The position numbers were made by a program, and so were the translations under genes. This document shows positions 8,302 to 17,861 of a stretch of DNA of 64,000 nt, piece after piece. The number at the start of each line of letters is the position of its first letter. The stretch's first letter is position 1. Origin of the DNA: Chryseomicrobium sp. FSL W7-1435 (GTDB lineage: Bacteria; Bacillota; Bacilli; Bacillales_A; Planococcaceae); assembly GCF_038595005.1 (NCBI RefSeq), contig NZ_CP151997.1, positions 1,488,001 through 1,552,000 on the forward strand, given 5' to 3'. A model generated the notes under the pieces. The model was not told the origin of the DNA. It worked only from the letters and a program-made list of their open reading frames with translations, and ran no database searches.

Positions 8302-9003
8302 ATGACAAAACTACTAACAGAATCCTTTGAGCTGATTCGAGATGTTAATCACGATGACCGTCCACGAGAACGATTGATCCAACAAGGGGCACAAAGTTTA
8401 TCGAACCAAGAGTTACTTGCAATTCTACTTCGAACAGGGACAAAAGATCGATCGGTTTTATCCTTGTCGAATGAAATATTAAACTACTTTGAACGTATCC
8501 ATTACTTAAAAAATGCCACGATTGAAGAATTAACTCAGATTAAAGGAGTGGGTACTGTTAAAGCCGTTCAATTACTAGCAGCCGTCGAATTCGGCAGAAG
8601 ACTCTCGACGCAAGATGTTCAAGACCGCGTTACCGTAAGATCACCAAAAGATGCAGCCGATTATATTAAACATGACCTGCACCATTTGATGCAGGAGCAT
8701 TTCATCATTTTATTTTTGAACGTAAAAAATCAAATCATTCACAAACAAACCATTTTTATCGGTGGACTGAGTGCTTCAATTGTTCATCCTCGTGAAGTGT
8801 TTCGAGAAGCCATAAAAAAATCTTGCGCCTCAATAATTGCGGTACACAACCATCCAAGTGGGAACCCCACACCGTCTCCTGAAGACATCGCTGTGACCAA
8901 ACGCCTACGAGATGCCGGGCAGATCATGGGTATCGAGTTACTGGATCATTTGATTATCGGTGACCATCAATTCATCAGTCTGAAAGAAAAGGGGTACATG
9001 TGA
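8302..9003 (+). CDS. radC: RadC family JAB1/MPN-fold protein
   Basis: Conserved 233-aa protein with an N-terminal helix-hairpin-helix/UPF0758 part (IKGVGTVKAVQLLAAVEF) and a C-terminal JAMM metalloprotease-like domain. The HNHPSG motif is near residue 182, with the downstream Asp in ITVTKRLRDAGQIMGIELLDH-type context. Its biochemical role is not established; the older link to DNA repair is doubtful. AAAGGGGG precedes ATG 8302. It is upstream of mreB as in other Bacillales. No terminator separates it from the preceding gene. Confidence 0.93.
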   Translation: MTKLLTESFELIRDVNHDDRPRERLIQQGAQSLSNQELLAILLRTGTKDRSVLSLSNEILNYFERIHYLKNATIEELTQIKGVGTVKAVQLLAAVEFGRRLSTQDVQDRVTVRSPKDAADYIKHDLHHLMQEHFIILFLNVKNQIIHKQTIFIGGLSASIVHPREVFREAIKKSCASIIAVHNHPSGNPTPSPEDIAVTKRLRDAGQIMGIELLDHLIIGDHQFISLKEKGYM

Positions 9004-9006
9004 GGC

Positions 9007-9035
9007 TGTATTAATTTCCATCTATCGTCTATAAT
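9007..9035 (+). promoter_or_regulatory. Candidate sigma-A promoter for mreBCD-minCD
   Basis: TATAAT at 9030-9035 with a weak -35 TGTATT 17 bases upstream. It lies in the only gap before the mre-min cluster. Confidence 0.4.
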
Positions 9036-9082
9036 AAAGTTTATGACGCCCAATGTGGCAGCGATAGAAAGGAAGTTGTAAC

Positions 9083-10102
9083 GTGTTTGGATTTGGAGCA
9101 AAAGATATTGGGATTGATTTAGGAACAGCAAATACACTTGTATTTATGAAGGGGAAGGGTATTGTCCTTCGTGAGCCTTCGGTAGTAGCTAAAAATACGC
9201 AAACAAATGACATCGTAGCTGTAGGTAACGATGCACGTAATATGATCGGCCGTACACCAGGGTCAATCGTCGCGATTCGTCCGATGAAAGATGGCGTAAT
9301 TGCTGACTATGAAACTACTTGGAAAATGATTGAGTACTATATGAAAAACGGTTTGAAAGCTGCCGGCACGAGCTGGAGCAAGCCAAATGTAATGATCTGC
9401 GTACCTTACGGAATTACTTCTGTAGAACAACGTGCTGTTATCGATGCAGCTAAACAAGCAGGAGCACGTGATGCAGTTACAATTGAAGAGCCATTTGCAG
9501 CAGCAATTGGAGCAAATCTTCCGGTTTGGGAACCAACTGGTTCAATGGTCGTCGATATTGGTGGAGGTACAACAGAAGTGGCGGTTATTTCACTAGGCGG
9601 TATCGTCACAAGTGAATCTGTTCGTGTTGCAGGTGATTCGATGGATCTAGCGATTGTTAGCTATATCCGCAAAATGTATAACCTAACAATTGGGGAACGT
9701 ACTTCAGAAGCTATTAAGATGGAGATTGGTTCTGCATTAGTTATTGGTGAAGAAGAGAAGATGGAAATTCGTGGACGTGACCTGGTAACGGGCTTACCAA
9801 AAACGATTGAAGTTTCTTCTAAAGAAATTGCCGACGCTTTACGTGAATCTATTTCCGTTATTATTGACGGAGTAAAACGTACGCTTGAAAAAACGCCTCC
9901 AGAATTGTCTGCGGACATCATGGAACGTGGCATTATGCTTACAGGTGGGGGAGCATTGCTGAAAAACTTGGACAAAGTGATCAGTGATGAGACAAACATG
10001 CCTGTATTTATCGCAGAAGAGCCACTGGATTGTGTCGCTATCGGTACAGGTATGGCGCTCGATCACATGAACGATATTCGCAAACAACAACCACGCCGAT
10101 AA
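9083..10102 (+). CDS. mreB: MreB actin-like rod-shape protein
   Basis: Membrane-associated actin homologue that guides the elongasome along the lateral wall. It is 339 aa. Actin-fold phosphate loops are visible: [14 protein letters not shown] near the start and [18 protein letters not shown] about residue 155. The adenosine motif [10 protein letters not shown]-like [14 protein letters not shown] is near residue 288. The start is GTG 9083, preceded by AAAGGAAG. It heads a run mreB-mreC-mreD-minC-minD with short gaps and overlaps, as in B. subtilis. Confidence 0.97.
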   Translation: MFGFGAKDIGIDLGTANTLVFMKGKGIVLREPSVVAKNTQTNDIVAVGNDARNMIGRTPGSIVAIRPMKDGVIADYETTWKMIEYYMKNGLKAAGTSWSKPNVMICVPYGITSVEQRAVIDAAKQAGARDAVTIEEPFAAAIGANLPVWEPTGSMVVDIGGGTTEVAVISLGGIVTSESVRVAGDSMDLAIVSYIRKMYNLTIGERTSEAIKMEIGSALVIGEEEKMEIRGRDLVTGLPKTIEVSSKEIADALRESISVIIDGVKRTLEKTPPELSADIMERGIMLTGGGALLKNLDKVISDETNMPVFIAEEPLDCVAIGTGMALDHMNDIRKQQPRR

Positions 10103-10114
10103 GGAGACGTTGAC

Positions 10115-11014
10115 ATGCCATCATTATTTTCTGCTAAACGGTTGATCGCATTATTGGTGGGCATGATCGTTCTTGTTGTGTTAATCAGCTTTTCACTCCG
10201 TGACCGGGACAATGCAAACCCGGCGGAGTCATTGATAAAGGATGTCGTTGGTTTTGGTCAATCACTGGTTGCCAAGCCAACGCATTTTGTCGTTGAACGT
10301 TACACGAAAATTGAAAGTTTTCTCCATACATATGAAGAAAATGAGCGTTTGAAGGCACGCATCCAAGATTATGCCTCTGTTCAAGCCGAAGTCCAACAGC
10401 TCCAGCAAGAAAACGCAGAGCTTGAAGAACTTGTCGGGATTGAAGAGGACTTGAGCGATTATGAACCGATTCGCGCAACGGTCATCGCACGAAACCCCGA
10501 TCAGTGGGATGAAAAAATCATCCTCGACCGTGGTACCGTTCATGGCGTCGAAGCCAATATGGCTGTCATGACGGCCAAGGGATTAATTGGGAAAGTAACA
10601 CTCGTCACCAATCGCACAGCCACTGTCGAATTAGTGACGACACAAAATCCAAACAACCGCATCTCTGCTTTTGTGGCAGAAGATGAATCGATTTTTGGAT
10701 TGATTGAAGGCTACGATGAAGAACGCCGCGAGTTAATCTTGCGTCGACTTGATACAAATGCCAAAGTGGAAAAAGGTCAAAAAATCACATCTTCAGGGCT
10801 CGGCGGGATTTTTCCAAAAGGAATTTACATTGGAGAAATCACAGAAGTCACTTCAGATGACCATGGTCTGACCAAGCTTGCTTACGTCAAACCGGCCGAT
10901 GATTTCTTGACATTAAATCAAGTTCTCATAGCCTCTCGCACAGTACCTATGGTTACGGGTGAAGATGGTGACGTAGAAGGAGAGGAAGTAGCGGAAGGAG
11001 AGGACAGTGAATGA
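10115..11014 (+). CDS. mreC: Rod shape-determining protein MreC
   Basis: Extracytoplasmic scaffold of the elongasome. It is 299 aa: an N-terminal transmembrane helix (about residues 8-27), a coiled coil (about 65-105), then the double beta-barrel domain containing NPDQWDEKIILDRG and GLIGKV. The C-terminal tail is strongly acidic. Its stop overlaps mreD by four bases. AAGGAGA precedes ATG 10115. Confidence 0.96.
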   Translation: MPSLFSAKRLIALLVGMIVLVVLISFSLRDRDNANPAESLIKDVVGFGQSLVAKPTHFVVERYTKIESFLHTYEENERLKARIQDYASVQAEVQQLQQENAELEELVGIEEDLSDYEPIRATVIARNPDQWDEKIILDRGTVHGVEANMAVMTAKGLIGKVTLVTNRTATVELVTTQNPNNRISAFVAEDESIFGLIEGYDEERRELILRRLDTNAKVEKGQKITSSGLGGIFPKGIYIGEITEVTSDDHGLTKLAYVKPADDFLTLNQVLIASRTVPMVTGEDGDVEGEEVAEGEDSE

Positions 11015-11535
11015 TTCGTTTTCTTGTCATCTTCATCGCGCTTTTTCTTTTTTATATGGAACCCGTCTTTGGTCTTTTATCCCCCGTTAGCATCGGTCCA
11101 GAATTTTATATTTTAGTCCCACGCTTTTTGATCATTTACTTAGTGTTTGTAGCGATTTATTACAATCGCAAGCGGGCAATCATCCTTGGTGTGATTTTTG
11201 GTCTCTTGTATGATGTGTTTTTCATTGATATTATTGGATTGTATAGCTTTATCTATCCGATACTCATTGCCATCAGTGTATGGGTGATGCGTCACGTGCA
11301 TCTTAACGTACTGACGTTATCGTTACTTCTGCTGATGCTGCTTGCCGGGCTGGAGTCGTTGCTCTTTGTGTTCAATACTATTATTGGCACAAGCAGTCTG
11401 CTATTTGATGAATTTCTACAATTGCGCCTGCTTCCGACGATGCTTGCAAATCTCGTATTTGTGGTTGCCACAGGCTGGTTCTTCAAATGGCTACTCGTCC
11501 AGCGTTACGAACAAAAATATCACGTAAACACATGA
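11011..11535 (+). CDS. mreD: Rod shape-determining protein MreD
   Basis: Integral membrane component of the elongasome. The 174-aa, very hydrophobic protein has five to six helices; IFGLLYDVFFIDIIGLYS matches the conserved GxxYDxxF MreD motif. ATGA overlap with mreC. Confidence 0.93.
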   Translation: MIRFLVIFIALFLFYMEPVFGLLSPVSIGPEFYILVPRFLIIYLVFVAIYYNRKRAIILGVIFGLLYDVFFIDIIGLYSFIYPILIAISVWVMRHVHLNVLTLSLLLLMLLAGLESLLFVFNTIIGTSSLLFDEFLQLRLLPTMLANLVFVVATGWFFKWLLVQRYEQKYHVNT

Positions 11536-11552
11536 TAGATGGGGTGAAGTGT

Positions 11553-12224
11553 TTGTCCAAACAACAAGGAATCACCATCCGAGGAACAAAAGATGGTCTT
11601 GTCATGCGCCTTGATGACCAAATGGGGTATCAAGAGCTGCTTGACGAACTGAGAGATAAAATGAATGAAGAAGCGTTTGACGGTACAGCTGAAATGACGA
11701 TTCAACTGGGTCATCGTTATTTGACGAACGAACAGAAAAAAGACGTGATTCAACTGATTGAAAAAGATCAGAAGATCCGTATCACGAAAGTTCAAAGTGA
11801 AGTTATGTCTGTCGAAGAATTCAACCAACGTCTCATTGAAAAGCAATCTGAAACGTATGTCGGCATTGTTCGCTCTGGGCAAGTCGTTCAAGCTGAAGGA
11901 GATCTTGTGGTGATTGGTGATATCAATCCTAATGGTCGTGTCGTCGCAGGTGGGAACATCTATGTATTAGGCCGTTTAAAAGGGATTGCTCATGCTGGTG
12001 CCAAAGGAAACCGAGGTGCTGTGATTGCAGCTAGCTGGTTAGAAGCCACTCATTTAAAGATTGATGATGTGTTGGAGACCATGACTGATGAGCTGACAGT
12101 CCTTTCCGAACACCCAGAAATGGAATGTGCCTACTTACATACAACAGGGAAGTTGGTCATTGACCGACTTCAAGAATTAAGACGGATTCGTCCGGACATC
12201 TCGACGTTTAAAGGAGGAATCTAA
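11553..12224 (+). CDS. minC: Septum-site determining protein MinC
   Basis: Inhibitor of FtsZ assembly recruited to poles by MinD. It is 223 aa: an N-terminal domain (about residues 1-100) that contacts FtsZ and a C-terminal beta-helix with VVIGDINPNGRVVAGGNIYVLG, the MinC dimer and MinD-binding region. TTG 11553 is chosen because GGGGTGA lies five bases upstream; the longer frame overlaps mreD and lacks a site. Only one base separates it from minD. Confidence 0.95.
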   Translation: MSKQQGITIRGTKDGLVMRLDDQMGYQELLDELRDKMNEEAFDGTAEMTIQLGHRYLTNEQKKDVIQLIEKDQKIRITKVQSEVMSVEEFNQRLIEKQSETYVGIVRSGQVVQAEGDLVVIGDINPNGRVVAGGNIYVLGRLKGIAHAGAKGNRGAVIAASWLEATHLKIDDVLETMTDELTVLSEHPEMECAYLHTTGKLVIDRLQELRRIRPDISTFKGGI

Positions 12225-12225
12225 T

Positions 12226-13026
12226 GTGGGACAAGCAATCGTAATAACTTCAGGTAAAGGGGGCGTTGGTAAGACAACGTCGACAGCTAACCTGGGAACT
12301 GCATTAGCTTTACAAGGCAAGAAAGTATGTCTGGTTGATACCGATATCGGTCTTCGCAACTTAGATGTGGTCCTTGGACTTGAAAACCGTATCATCTATG
12401 ATTTAGTAGACGTAGTGGAAGGGCGTTGTAAAGCGCATCAAGCACTCGTAAAAGATAAACGTTTTGACGATAAATTGTTCTTACTACCAGCTGCACAAAC
12501 GGCTGATAAGCACGCTGTAACACCCGAACAAATGAGAGAATTGATTGGGGAACTGAAGCAAGATTATGACTATATCCTGATCGATTGCCCTGCAGGGATC
12601 GAGCAAGGGTATAAAAATGCCGTCGCAGGTGCTGACCAGGCGATCGTTGTCACAACACCAGAAATTTCTGCCGTGCGCGATGCGGATCGAATCATTGGGC
12701 TTCTTGAACAAGAGCCAAACTTGGCTCCGCCAAAATTGATCATTAACCGCATTCGTCAACATTTGATGGACAGAGGTGAGGCGTTAGATGTGAATGAAAT
12801 CACAACACATCTTTCAATTGATCTATTAGGTATCGTCGCGGATGACGAACGTGTTATCAGTTCATCCAACAAAGGGGAACCAATTGTTATGGACCCAACG
12901 ACGAAAGCTTCACAAGGCTACCGCAACATTGCTCGTCGAATTCTTGGAGAGTCTGTGCCTCTTATGTCCATGACTAATACTAAGGCCGGCATGTTCTCGA
13001 AAATTAAATCTATTTTCAGCAAATAA
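12226..13026 (+). CDS. minD: Septum-site determining ATPase MinD
   Basis: Deviant Walker A ATPase that binds membrane as a dimer and recruits MinC; with DivIVA/MinJ in Bacilli it restricts division to mid-cell. It is 266 aa. SGKGGVGKTT near residue 10 has the signature lysine, with DTDIGLRNLD and ILIDCPAGIEQG following. The C-terminal amphipathic helix AGMFSKIKSIFSK is the membrane anchor. The start is GTG 12226 behind AAAGGAGGAAT. A terminator follows. Confidence 0.97.
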   Translation: MGQAIVITSGKGGVGKTTSTANLGTALALQGKKVCLVDTDIGLRNLDVVLGLENRIIYDLVDVVEGRCKAHQALVKDKRFDDKLFLLPAAQTADKHAVTPEQMRELIGELKQDYDYILIDCPAGIEQGYKNAVAGADQAIVVTTPEISAVRDADRIIGLLEQEPNLAPPKLIINRIRQHLMDRGEALDVNEITTHLSIDLLGIVADDERVISSSNKGEPIVMDPTTKASQGYRNIARRILGESVPLMSMTNTKAGMFSKIKSIFSK

Positions 13027-13055
13027 TTTCTTGGCTAGGCTGAGAAAAATCAATT

Positions 13056-13100
13056 CAGTAGGTTCTCTAGATGAAATTCTAGGGAATCTGCTTTTTTTTT
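13056..13100 (+). terminator. Terminator after minD
   Basis: Imperfect stem CAGTAGGTTCTCTAGA / TCTAGGGAATCTGCT followed by nine T. Confidence 0.88.
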
Positions 13101-13220
13101 ATGTTGAGTTTCGTTCCGAGGTCCCATCGTATTTACAAGTCAACGAAATCAAGTTGCGAACGCTAAATTGTTCTCCACAATCCCCCAGTCGCATAGTTTA
13201 ATACAAAAAGGGGAATTCCC

Positions 13221-13745
13221 ATGCCAAGCTACCAATGGAAACTCGCTATCTACATCACACTCATCTTACTCCTCACGCAGTTTGCTTTCTCTAAAAACTG
13301 GATTTCCTTTTCACCCGGCACCACGCTGTTTGCAGACGCCGAATGGTTTCCGCAGCCGAGTCTTCCCATAGCCACAAAAGATCTTGTGCCCGTCACAGCA
13401 GACATGGACCAGGATCAAACATTCGTCTATACGTCCTATCAACCGTACGAACAAGGTCTTTTAGTTCGAGTAGATGCCCATCAACCCGTGCTTGCTAAAT
13501 CAAGCGGCATGGTATTGTTTACGGGAGAGAAGCGCAAGACAGGGAAGACAATGACGATTGCTTATGACAGTGGAGACACTGTAACCTATGGCTTTTTGCA
13601 TGAGTTTGAAATGCTTCCTTACACGCGATTTGATGCCCAGGCTATCCTTGGCCAATCATCTGAAGATCTTTTCTACATTCATCACGACAATCACCTGCAA
13701 ACGCTTGATCCCGAGTCACTGATGATGTGGCTCACAATGGAATGA
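13221..13745 (+). CDS. spoIVFA: SpoIVFA-like M23-fold regulator
   Basis: In B. subtilis SpoIVFA anchors and inhibits SpoIVFB in the outer forespore membrane until the sigma-G signal arrives. This copy is 174 aa, shorter than the roughly 264 aa B. subtilis protein. It has an N-terminal transmembrane helix (about residues 7-24) and a LytM/M23-like domain (about 85-165; SGMVLFTGEKRKTGKTMTI). The expected HxH metal residues are replaced (GFLHEF; IHHDNH), so it is probably non-catalytic. AAAAGGGGAA precedes ATG 13221. It overlaps spoIVFB by four bases. The call rests on position between minD and spoIVFB plus the domain type. Confidence 0.82.
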   Translation: MPSYQWKLAIYITLILLLTQFAFSKNWISFSPGTTLFADAEWFPQPSLPIATKDLVPVTADMDQDQTFVYTSYQPYEQGLLVRVDAHQPVLAKSSGMVLFTGEKRKTGKTMTIAYDSGDTVTYGFLHEFEMLPYTRFDAQAILGQSSEDLFYIHHDNHLQTLDPESLMMWLTME

Positions 13746-14296
13746 AGCTTCGCATCCATCCAGTGCTAGTCATTTGGTTCGGTCTTCTTGTCATCACGGG
13801 GCAGGCCGGACTTTTTTCTCTTGTCTTCGCTTCCTTACTCATTCATGAACTGGGTCACTTGATGGCGCTCAAGCTCTGCGGCGTCAAATCCATTCACTGC
13901 ACATTGTTGCCGTTTGGCGGTAGGTTGGAATGGCAGGATAGGAGAGAGTGGAAGAAGAGAGACATGCTGTTCGTTTACAGTGGAGGGCCTCTTGCGACCA
14001 GTGCCCTTTTCAGTCTCTTGTTACTAATGCCGTTTCCGATCCCGCATTTAGTGCTTCAAATCCAGCTCATTATTCTTGCGCTTAATCTTCTGCCAATCCC
14101 TCCTCTTGATGGTGGGAATATGTTACGAATCTTACTGAAAGATTCTTCAGTAGCGATTCTTTTAAAACCAATTTATCTTATAACGTTTTGCTGTTTTGGC
14201 TTGTATGCTTACAATCAAATTGCATTTGCCAATCTCTTCCCAGCAATGATTTGGGGAGTGCTCGCATTAGAAAATTATAGGACGATAAAGTCTTGA
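13742..14296 (+). CDS. spoIVFB: SpoIVFB-like intramembrane metalloprotease (no CBS domain)
   Basis: Site-2-type intramembrane protease; the B. subtilis enzyme removes the N-terminal pro-sequence of pro-sigma-K. HELGH (residues 35-39) supplies zinc ligands and the general base, and D123 in the [11 protein letters not shown] segment supplies the third ligand. There are about five to six helices. It is 184 aa against about 288 in B. subtilis; the protein ends after the last helix, with no room for a CBS domain. ATG 13742 overlaps the SpoIVFA stop (ATGA). Its likely substrate gene, sigK, is at the other end of this window. Confidence 0.88.
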   Translation: MKLRIHPVLVIWFGLLVITGQAGLFSLVFASLLIHELGHLMALKLCGVKSIHCTLLPFGGRLEWQDRREWKKRDMLFVYSGGPLATSALFSLLLLMPFPIPHLVLQIQLIILALNLLPIPPLDGGNMLRILLKDSSVAILLKPIYLITFCCFGLYAYNQIAFANLFPAMIWGVLALENYRTIKS

Positions 14297-14322
14297 CTCT
14301 ACTTGCTTAATTATGGTATTCT
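14293..14322 (+). promoter_or_regulatory. Promoter of rplU-prp-rpmA
   Basis: TTGACT (14293-14298), an 18-base spacer and TATTCT (14317-14322), placing the transcript start near 14329 at the beginning of the L21 leader. Confidence 0.65.
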
Positions 14323-14328
14323 ATTTGT

Positions 14329-14438
14329 TGTTAGTCTTTGTAGCACCTGTGGCTGCAACCGCTCTGGGAAGGTTCAAGAATTCCTCCGGGAATCACCTGA
14401 TGGCAGGCGAGTCTAAGTATATGAGGAGGTGCAGGGAT
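14329..14438 (+). ncRNA. L21 leader RNA
   Basis: The 110-base leader before rplU contains the segment CTGTGGCTGCAACCGC and a following hairpin region, then the SD. This corresponds to the L21 leader family of Firmicutes, an autoregulatory mRNA structure proposed to bind L21. I recognise the conserved core but did not model the full structure. Confidence 0.65.
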
Positions 14439-14747
14439 ATGTACGCAATTATTGAAACTGGTGGTAAACAAATCAAAGTTGAGGCTGGTCAAGAAATCTA
14501 CATCGAGAAATTGAATGTAGACGCTGATGAGACTGTAACATTTGATAAAGTTTTATTCGTTGGTGGTAACGATGTGAAAGTTGGAGCTCCATTCGTGGAA
14601 GGCGCAACTGTAACAGCGAAAGCCGTGAAGAATGGTAAAGCTAAGAAAATTACTGTCTTCAAATACAAAGCGAAGAAAAACTACCGCAAAAAGCAAGGTC
14701 ACCGTCAACCGTACACGAAATTAGTAGTTGACGCAATCAACCTATAA
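14439..14747 (+). CDS. rplU: 50S ribosomal protein L21
   Basis: Large-subunit protein, 102 aa, starting [15 protein letters not shown] with the L21 signature near the C-terminus ([20 protein letters not shown]). ATG 14439 lies seven bases after AGGAGGTG. The frame extends further upstream only through the leader RNA and is not coding there. First gene of the rplU-prp-rpmA operon. Confidence 0.98.
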   Translation: MYAIIETGGKQIKVEAGQEIYIEKLNVDADETVTFDKVLFVGGNDVKVGAPFVEGATVTAKAVKNGKAKKITVFKYKAKKNYRKKQGHRQPYTKLVVDAINL

Positions 14748-14749
14748 TC

Positions 14750-15389
<640 letters not shown>

Positions 15390-15401
15390 GCTTATCTGTT
15401 T

Positions 15402-15431
15402 AAAGGACTGCACTTGCAGTCCTTTTTATTT
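15402..15431 (+). terminator. Terminator of rplU operon
   Basis: AAAGGACTGC / GCAGTCCTTT perfect stem with a 4-base loop, then a T-rich tail. Confidence 0.92.
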
Positions 15432-15450
15432 TGCTACTGTGCACATGGAG

Positions 15451-15480
15451 TGGAATTTATGTGTATGCAGAGGTTATAAT
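15451..15480 (+). promoter_or_regulatory. Candidate promoter of spo0B-obg
   Basis: TATAAT at 15475-15480, with a weak -35 (TGGAAT) 18 bases upstream, after the rpmA terminator and before spo0B. Confidence 0.45.
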
Positions 15481-15510
15481 AGAGACACACTAGCTGTGGA
15501 GTTGACGCAA

Positions 15511-16041
15511 ATGAATGAACAATTGGAAATTAATAAAGTGCTACGCGCTTTCAATCACGATACACTGAATCGGCTTCAGGTGATGCAGATGAATCTGGAC
15601 CTGGGGCGAACGGAAGAAGTACGCCGACTTATCGAAAACTATTCGTTACGTTGCCAATACTTTTTCAAACTAAATAATGCTGGTTTCAAGCAAAGCAATA
15701 ATTGGCTAGAAACGATTCATATGTATCATCCGGAGCTGAAAACCACCTATGAAGTCAAAGGTGACTTAAAAGCAACAGAGTCACAAGACCGTGAAATGGT
15801 TGAAGTGTTCCAAACATTTGTCAGACAGATGAAACAGCGGTTTACCGGCTACCATGACCAATTGATGCACGTCTCGTTTGATATGGAAGAGCCAATGGAA
15901 ATTTGTATTCAATTCGTCGGAAATTGGTCAGATCTCGAAGGCATAACTTGCGAACGCGATGCAGAATTTATTACAGAAGTACAAGAATATACAAAAACCT
16001 CTCTAAAGCTACGACTAGTGGAAAGAAGAGGACAGGAGTGA
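15511..16041 (+). CDS. spo0B: Spo0B-like sporulation phosphotransferase
   Basis: In the phosphorelay Spo0B carries phosphate from Spo0F~P to Spo0A. It is 176 aa. Near the N-terminus [19 protein letters not shown] matches the four-helix-bundle SRHDWMNKLQ motif, making His16 the predicted phosphoacceptor. A degenerate ATPase-like C-terminal part follows. ATG 15511 has GTGGAG nine bases upstream. It lies between rpmA and obg exactly as in B. subtilis; the protein family diverges fast, so position carries weight. It ends five bases before obg. Confidence 0.88.
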   Translation: MNEQLEINKVLRAFNHDTLNRLQVMQMNLDLGRTEEVRRLIENYSLRCQYFFKLNNAGFKQSNNWLETIHMYHPELKTTYEVKGDLKATESQDREMVEVFQTFVRQMKQRFTGYHDQLMHVSFDMEEPMEICIQFVGNWSDLEGITCERDAEFITEVQEYTKTSLKLRLVERRGQE

Positions 16042-16045
16042 GAAC

Positions 16046-17335
16046 ATGTTTGTCGATCACGTAAAGATTTACATTAAAGGCGGTGACGGCGGAGATGGCA
16101 TGGTAGCCTTCCGTCGAGAAAAGTATGTACCAAATGGAGGACCTGCAGGTGGAGACGGCGGTCGCGGAGGAAATGTCGTGTTTGTCGTGGACGAAGGTCT
16201 ACGTACATTAATGGATTTCCGATTCAAACGTAACTTTAAAGCAGAACGTGGTGAGCATGGCGCTACAAAAGGCATGCATGGCCGTGGGTCTGGCGATATG
16301 GTTATTAAAGTTCCACCAGGAACGGTTGTTATCGACGAAGCTTCAGGCGATATTCTTGCGGATCTTGTGGAACAAGGTCAGAAAAAGACAATCGCTAAAG
16401 GTGGACGTGGTGGCCGCGGGAACATCCGCTTTGCAACACCAGCTAACCCAGCACCAGAACTCTCTGAAAAAGGAGAGCCAGGTCAAGAATTAAACGTTGT
16501 GCTTGAGCTGAAAGTTCTAGCAGACGCAGGTCTTGTAGGATTCCCAAGTGTTGGGAAGTCAACATTACTATCTGTTGTTTCAGCTGCTAAGCCTAAAATT
16601 GGCGCTTATCACTTCACAACTATCGTGCCAAACCTAGGAATGGTCGATATGGAGAACAACCAAAGCTTCGTTATGGCCGATCTTCCGGGATTGATCGAAG
16701 GCGCGTCTGAAGGCGTTGGACTTGGTCACCAATTCCTCAAGCATATTGAGCGTACTCGTGTTATCGTGCACGTCATCGATATGTCCGGCATGGAGGGTCG
16801 CGACCCGTACGAAGATTATGTAACAATCAACGAAGAGTTGAAAAACTACAACATGCGTTTGACTGAGCGTAAACAAATTATTGTTGCTAACAAAATGGAC
16901 ATGCCAGATGCAGAAGAAAACCTTCAAGCATTTAAAGAAAAAGTGGGCGAAGACGTTCAGATTTATCCAATCTCAGCAGTTTCTCGCCAAGGTTTACAGC
17001 CATTACTGTATGCAATTGCAACAGTTCTTGAAACGGCTCCTGAATATCCATTGCATGAAGTGGTGGAAGAGGCGTCTGACAAGTCTGTTCTTTACAAGCA
17101 TGAAGCATCTCGCGATCACTTTGTAATTACACGCGAAGATGATGGTGCATTTGTCTTATCAGGTGGTACTGTAGAGCGCGTATTCAAAATGACTGATTTC
17201 TCTCGTGAAGAGTCCATCCGTCGTTTTGCACGTCAGCTTCGTGGTATGGGGATCGATGATGCCTTACGCGAACGTGGTGCCAAAGATGGCGACATCGTGC
17301 GTCTTCTTGAATTTGAATTTGAATTTATCGAATAG
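16046..17335 (+). CDS. obgE: Obg family GTPase
   Basis: Essential ribosome-associated GTPase, linked in B. subtilis to 50S assembly, the stress response and sporulation. It is 429 aa. The Gly-rich Obg fold spans residues 1-158 ([16 protein letters not shown]). The G domain has GFPSVGKST (about residue 166), [10 protein letters not shown] and NKMD, and the OCT domain is C-terminal. ATG 16046 follows GGACAGGAGTGA. Confidence 0.98.
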   Translation: MFVDHVKIYIKGGDGGDGMVAFRREKYVPNGGPAGGDGGRGGNVVFVVDEGLRTLMDFRFKRNFKAERGEHGATKGMHGRGSGDMVIKVPPGTVVIDEASGDILADLVEQGQKKTIAKGGRGGRGNIRFATPANPAPELSEKGEPGQELNVVLELKVLADAGLVGFPSVGKSTLLSVVSAAKPKIGAYHFTTIVPNLGMVDMENNQSFVMADLPGLIEGASEGVGLGHQFLKHIERTRVIVHVIDMSGMEGRDPYEDYVTINEELKNYNMRLTERKQIIVANKMDMPDAEENLQAFKEKVGEDVQIYPISAVSRQGLQPLLYAIATVLETAPEYPLHEVVEEASDKSVLYKHEASRDHFVITREDDGAFVLSGGTVERVFKMTDFSREESIRRFARQLRGMGIDDALRERGAKDGDIVRLLEFEFEFIE

Positions 17336-17345
17336 TCCTGCGTAG

Positions 17346-17370
17346 AGCACCCCTAACCCGGGTGCTTTGC
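17346..17370 (+). terminator. Weak terminator after obg
   Basis: AGCACCC / GGGTGCT stem with only a short T tail; read-through into pheB is plausible. Confidence 0.5.
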
Positions 17371-17405
17371 CTATACATAGAAACACTAGGAAAGGCGGAG
17401 CCGAT

Positions 17406-17861
17406 GTGAAAGATGTAACCAATCAACATTTTTATTTAGTGCGTGAAGATGTCCTGACCGAAGCGATGCAGAAGACGCTCGAAGCCAAAGCGCTACTGCA
17501 GACGGGGAAAGTAAGCTCCATTTGGGACGCAGTGAAGGAAGTCGATTTGTCGAGAAGTGCATTCTATAAATACCGTGACGCCGTCTTTCCCTTCCATTCC
17601 ATTGTGCAAGAACGTATCTTGACCGTCTTTTTACAGTTAGAAGACAGAGAAGGGACGCTTGCTCGTCTTTTGCAACTTGTAGCCGATAGCCAGTGCAACA
17701 TCTTGACCATTCACCAAACGATTCCGATTCAAGGTCGTGCAAGTGTTACGTTGTCCTTGGATGTCACGACAATGAGCAAAGATATTAACGAATTTTTAGG
17801 GGACATGAAGCGACTTGATTTTGTGGAAGCGGCTGATGTCATCAGTTCAGGTGCATTTTAA
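17406..17861 (+). CDS. pheB: ACT domain protein PheB
   Basis: Small ACT-domain protein encoded next to prephenate dehydratase in Bacillales; a regulatory role in aromatic amino acid synthesis is assumed. It is 151 aa: an N-terminal helical part (about residues 1-60, SRSAFYKYRDAVFPF) and an ACT domain (about 70-145). GTG 17406 follows AAAGGCGGA. A TTG 13 codons upstream lies inside the terminator and is rejected. The stop overlaps the pheA start (TAATG). Confidence 0.9.
   Translation: MKDVTNQHFYLVREDVLTEAMQKTLEAKALLQTGKVSSIWDAVKEVDLSRSAFYKYRDAVFPFHSIVQERILTVFLQLEDREGTLARLLQLVADSQCNILTIHQTIPIQGRASVTLSLDVTTMSKDINEFLGDMKRLDFVEAADVISSGAF

Noticed and set aside
16069-16275. Antisense frames of 60-120 aa opposite obg, recJ, relA and other genes
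   Set aside because: They are shadows of well-supported genes, without ribosome sites or recognisable domains.
17367-17405. TTG start for pheB
   Set aside because: It lies in the obg terminator; AAAGGCGGA supports GTG 17406.
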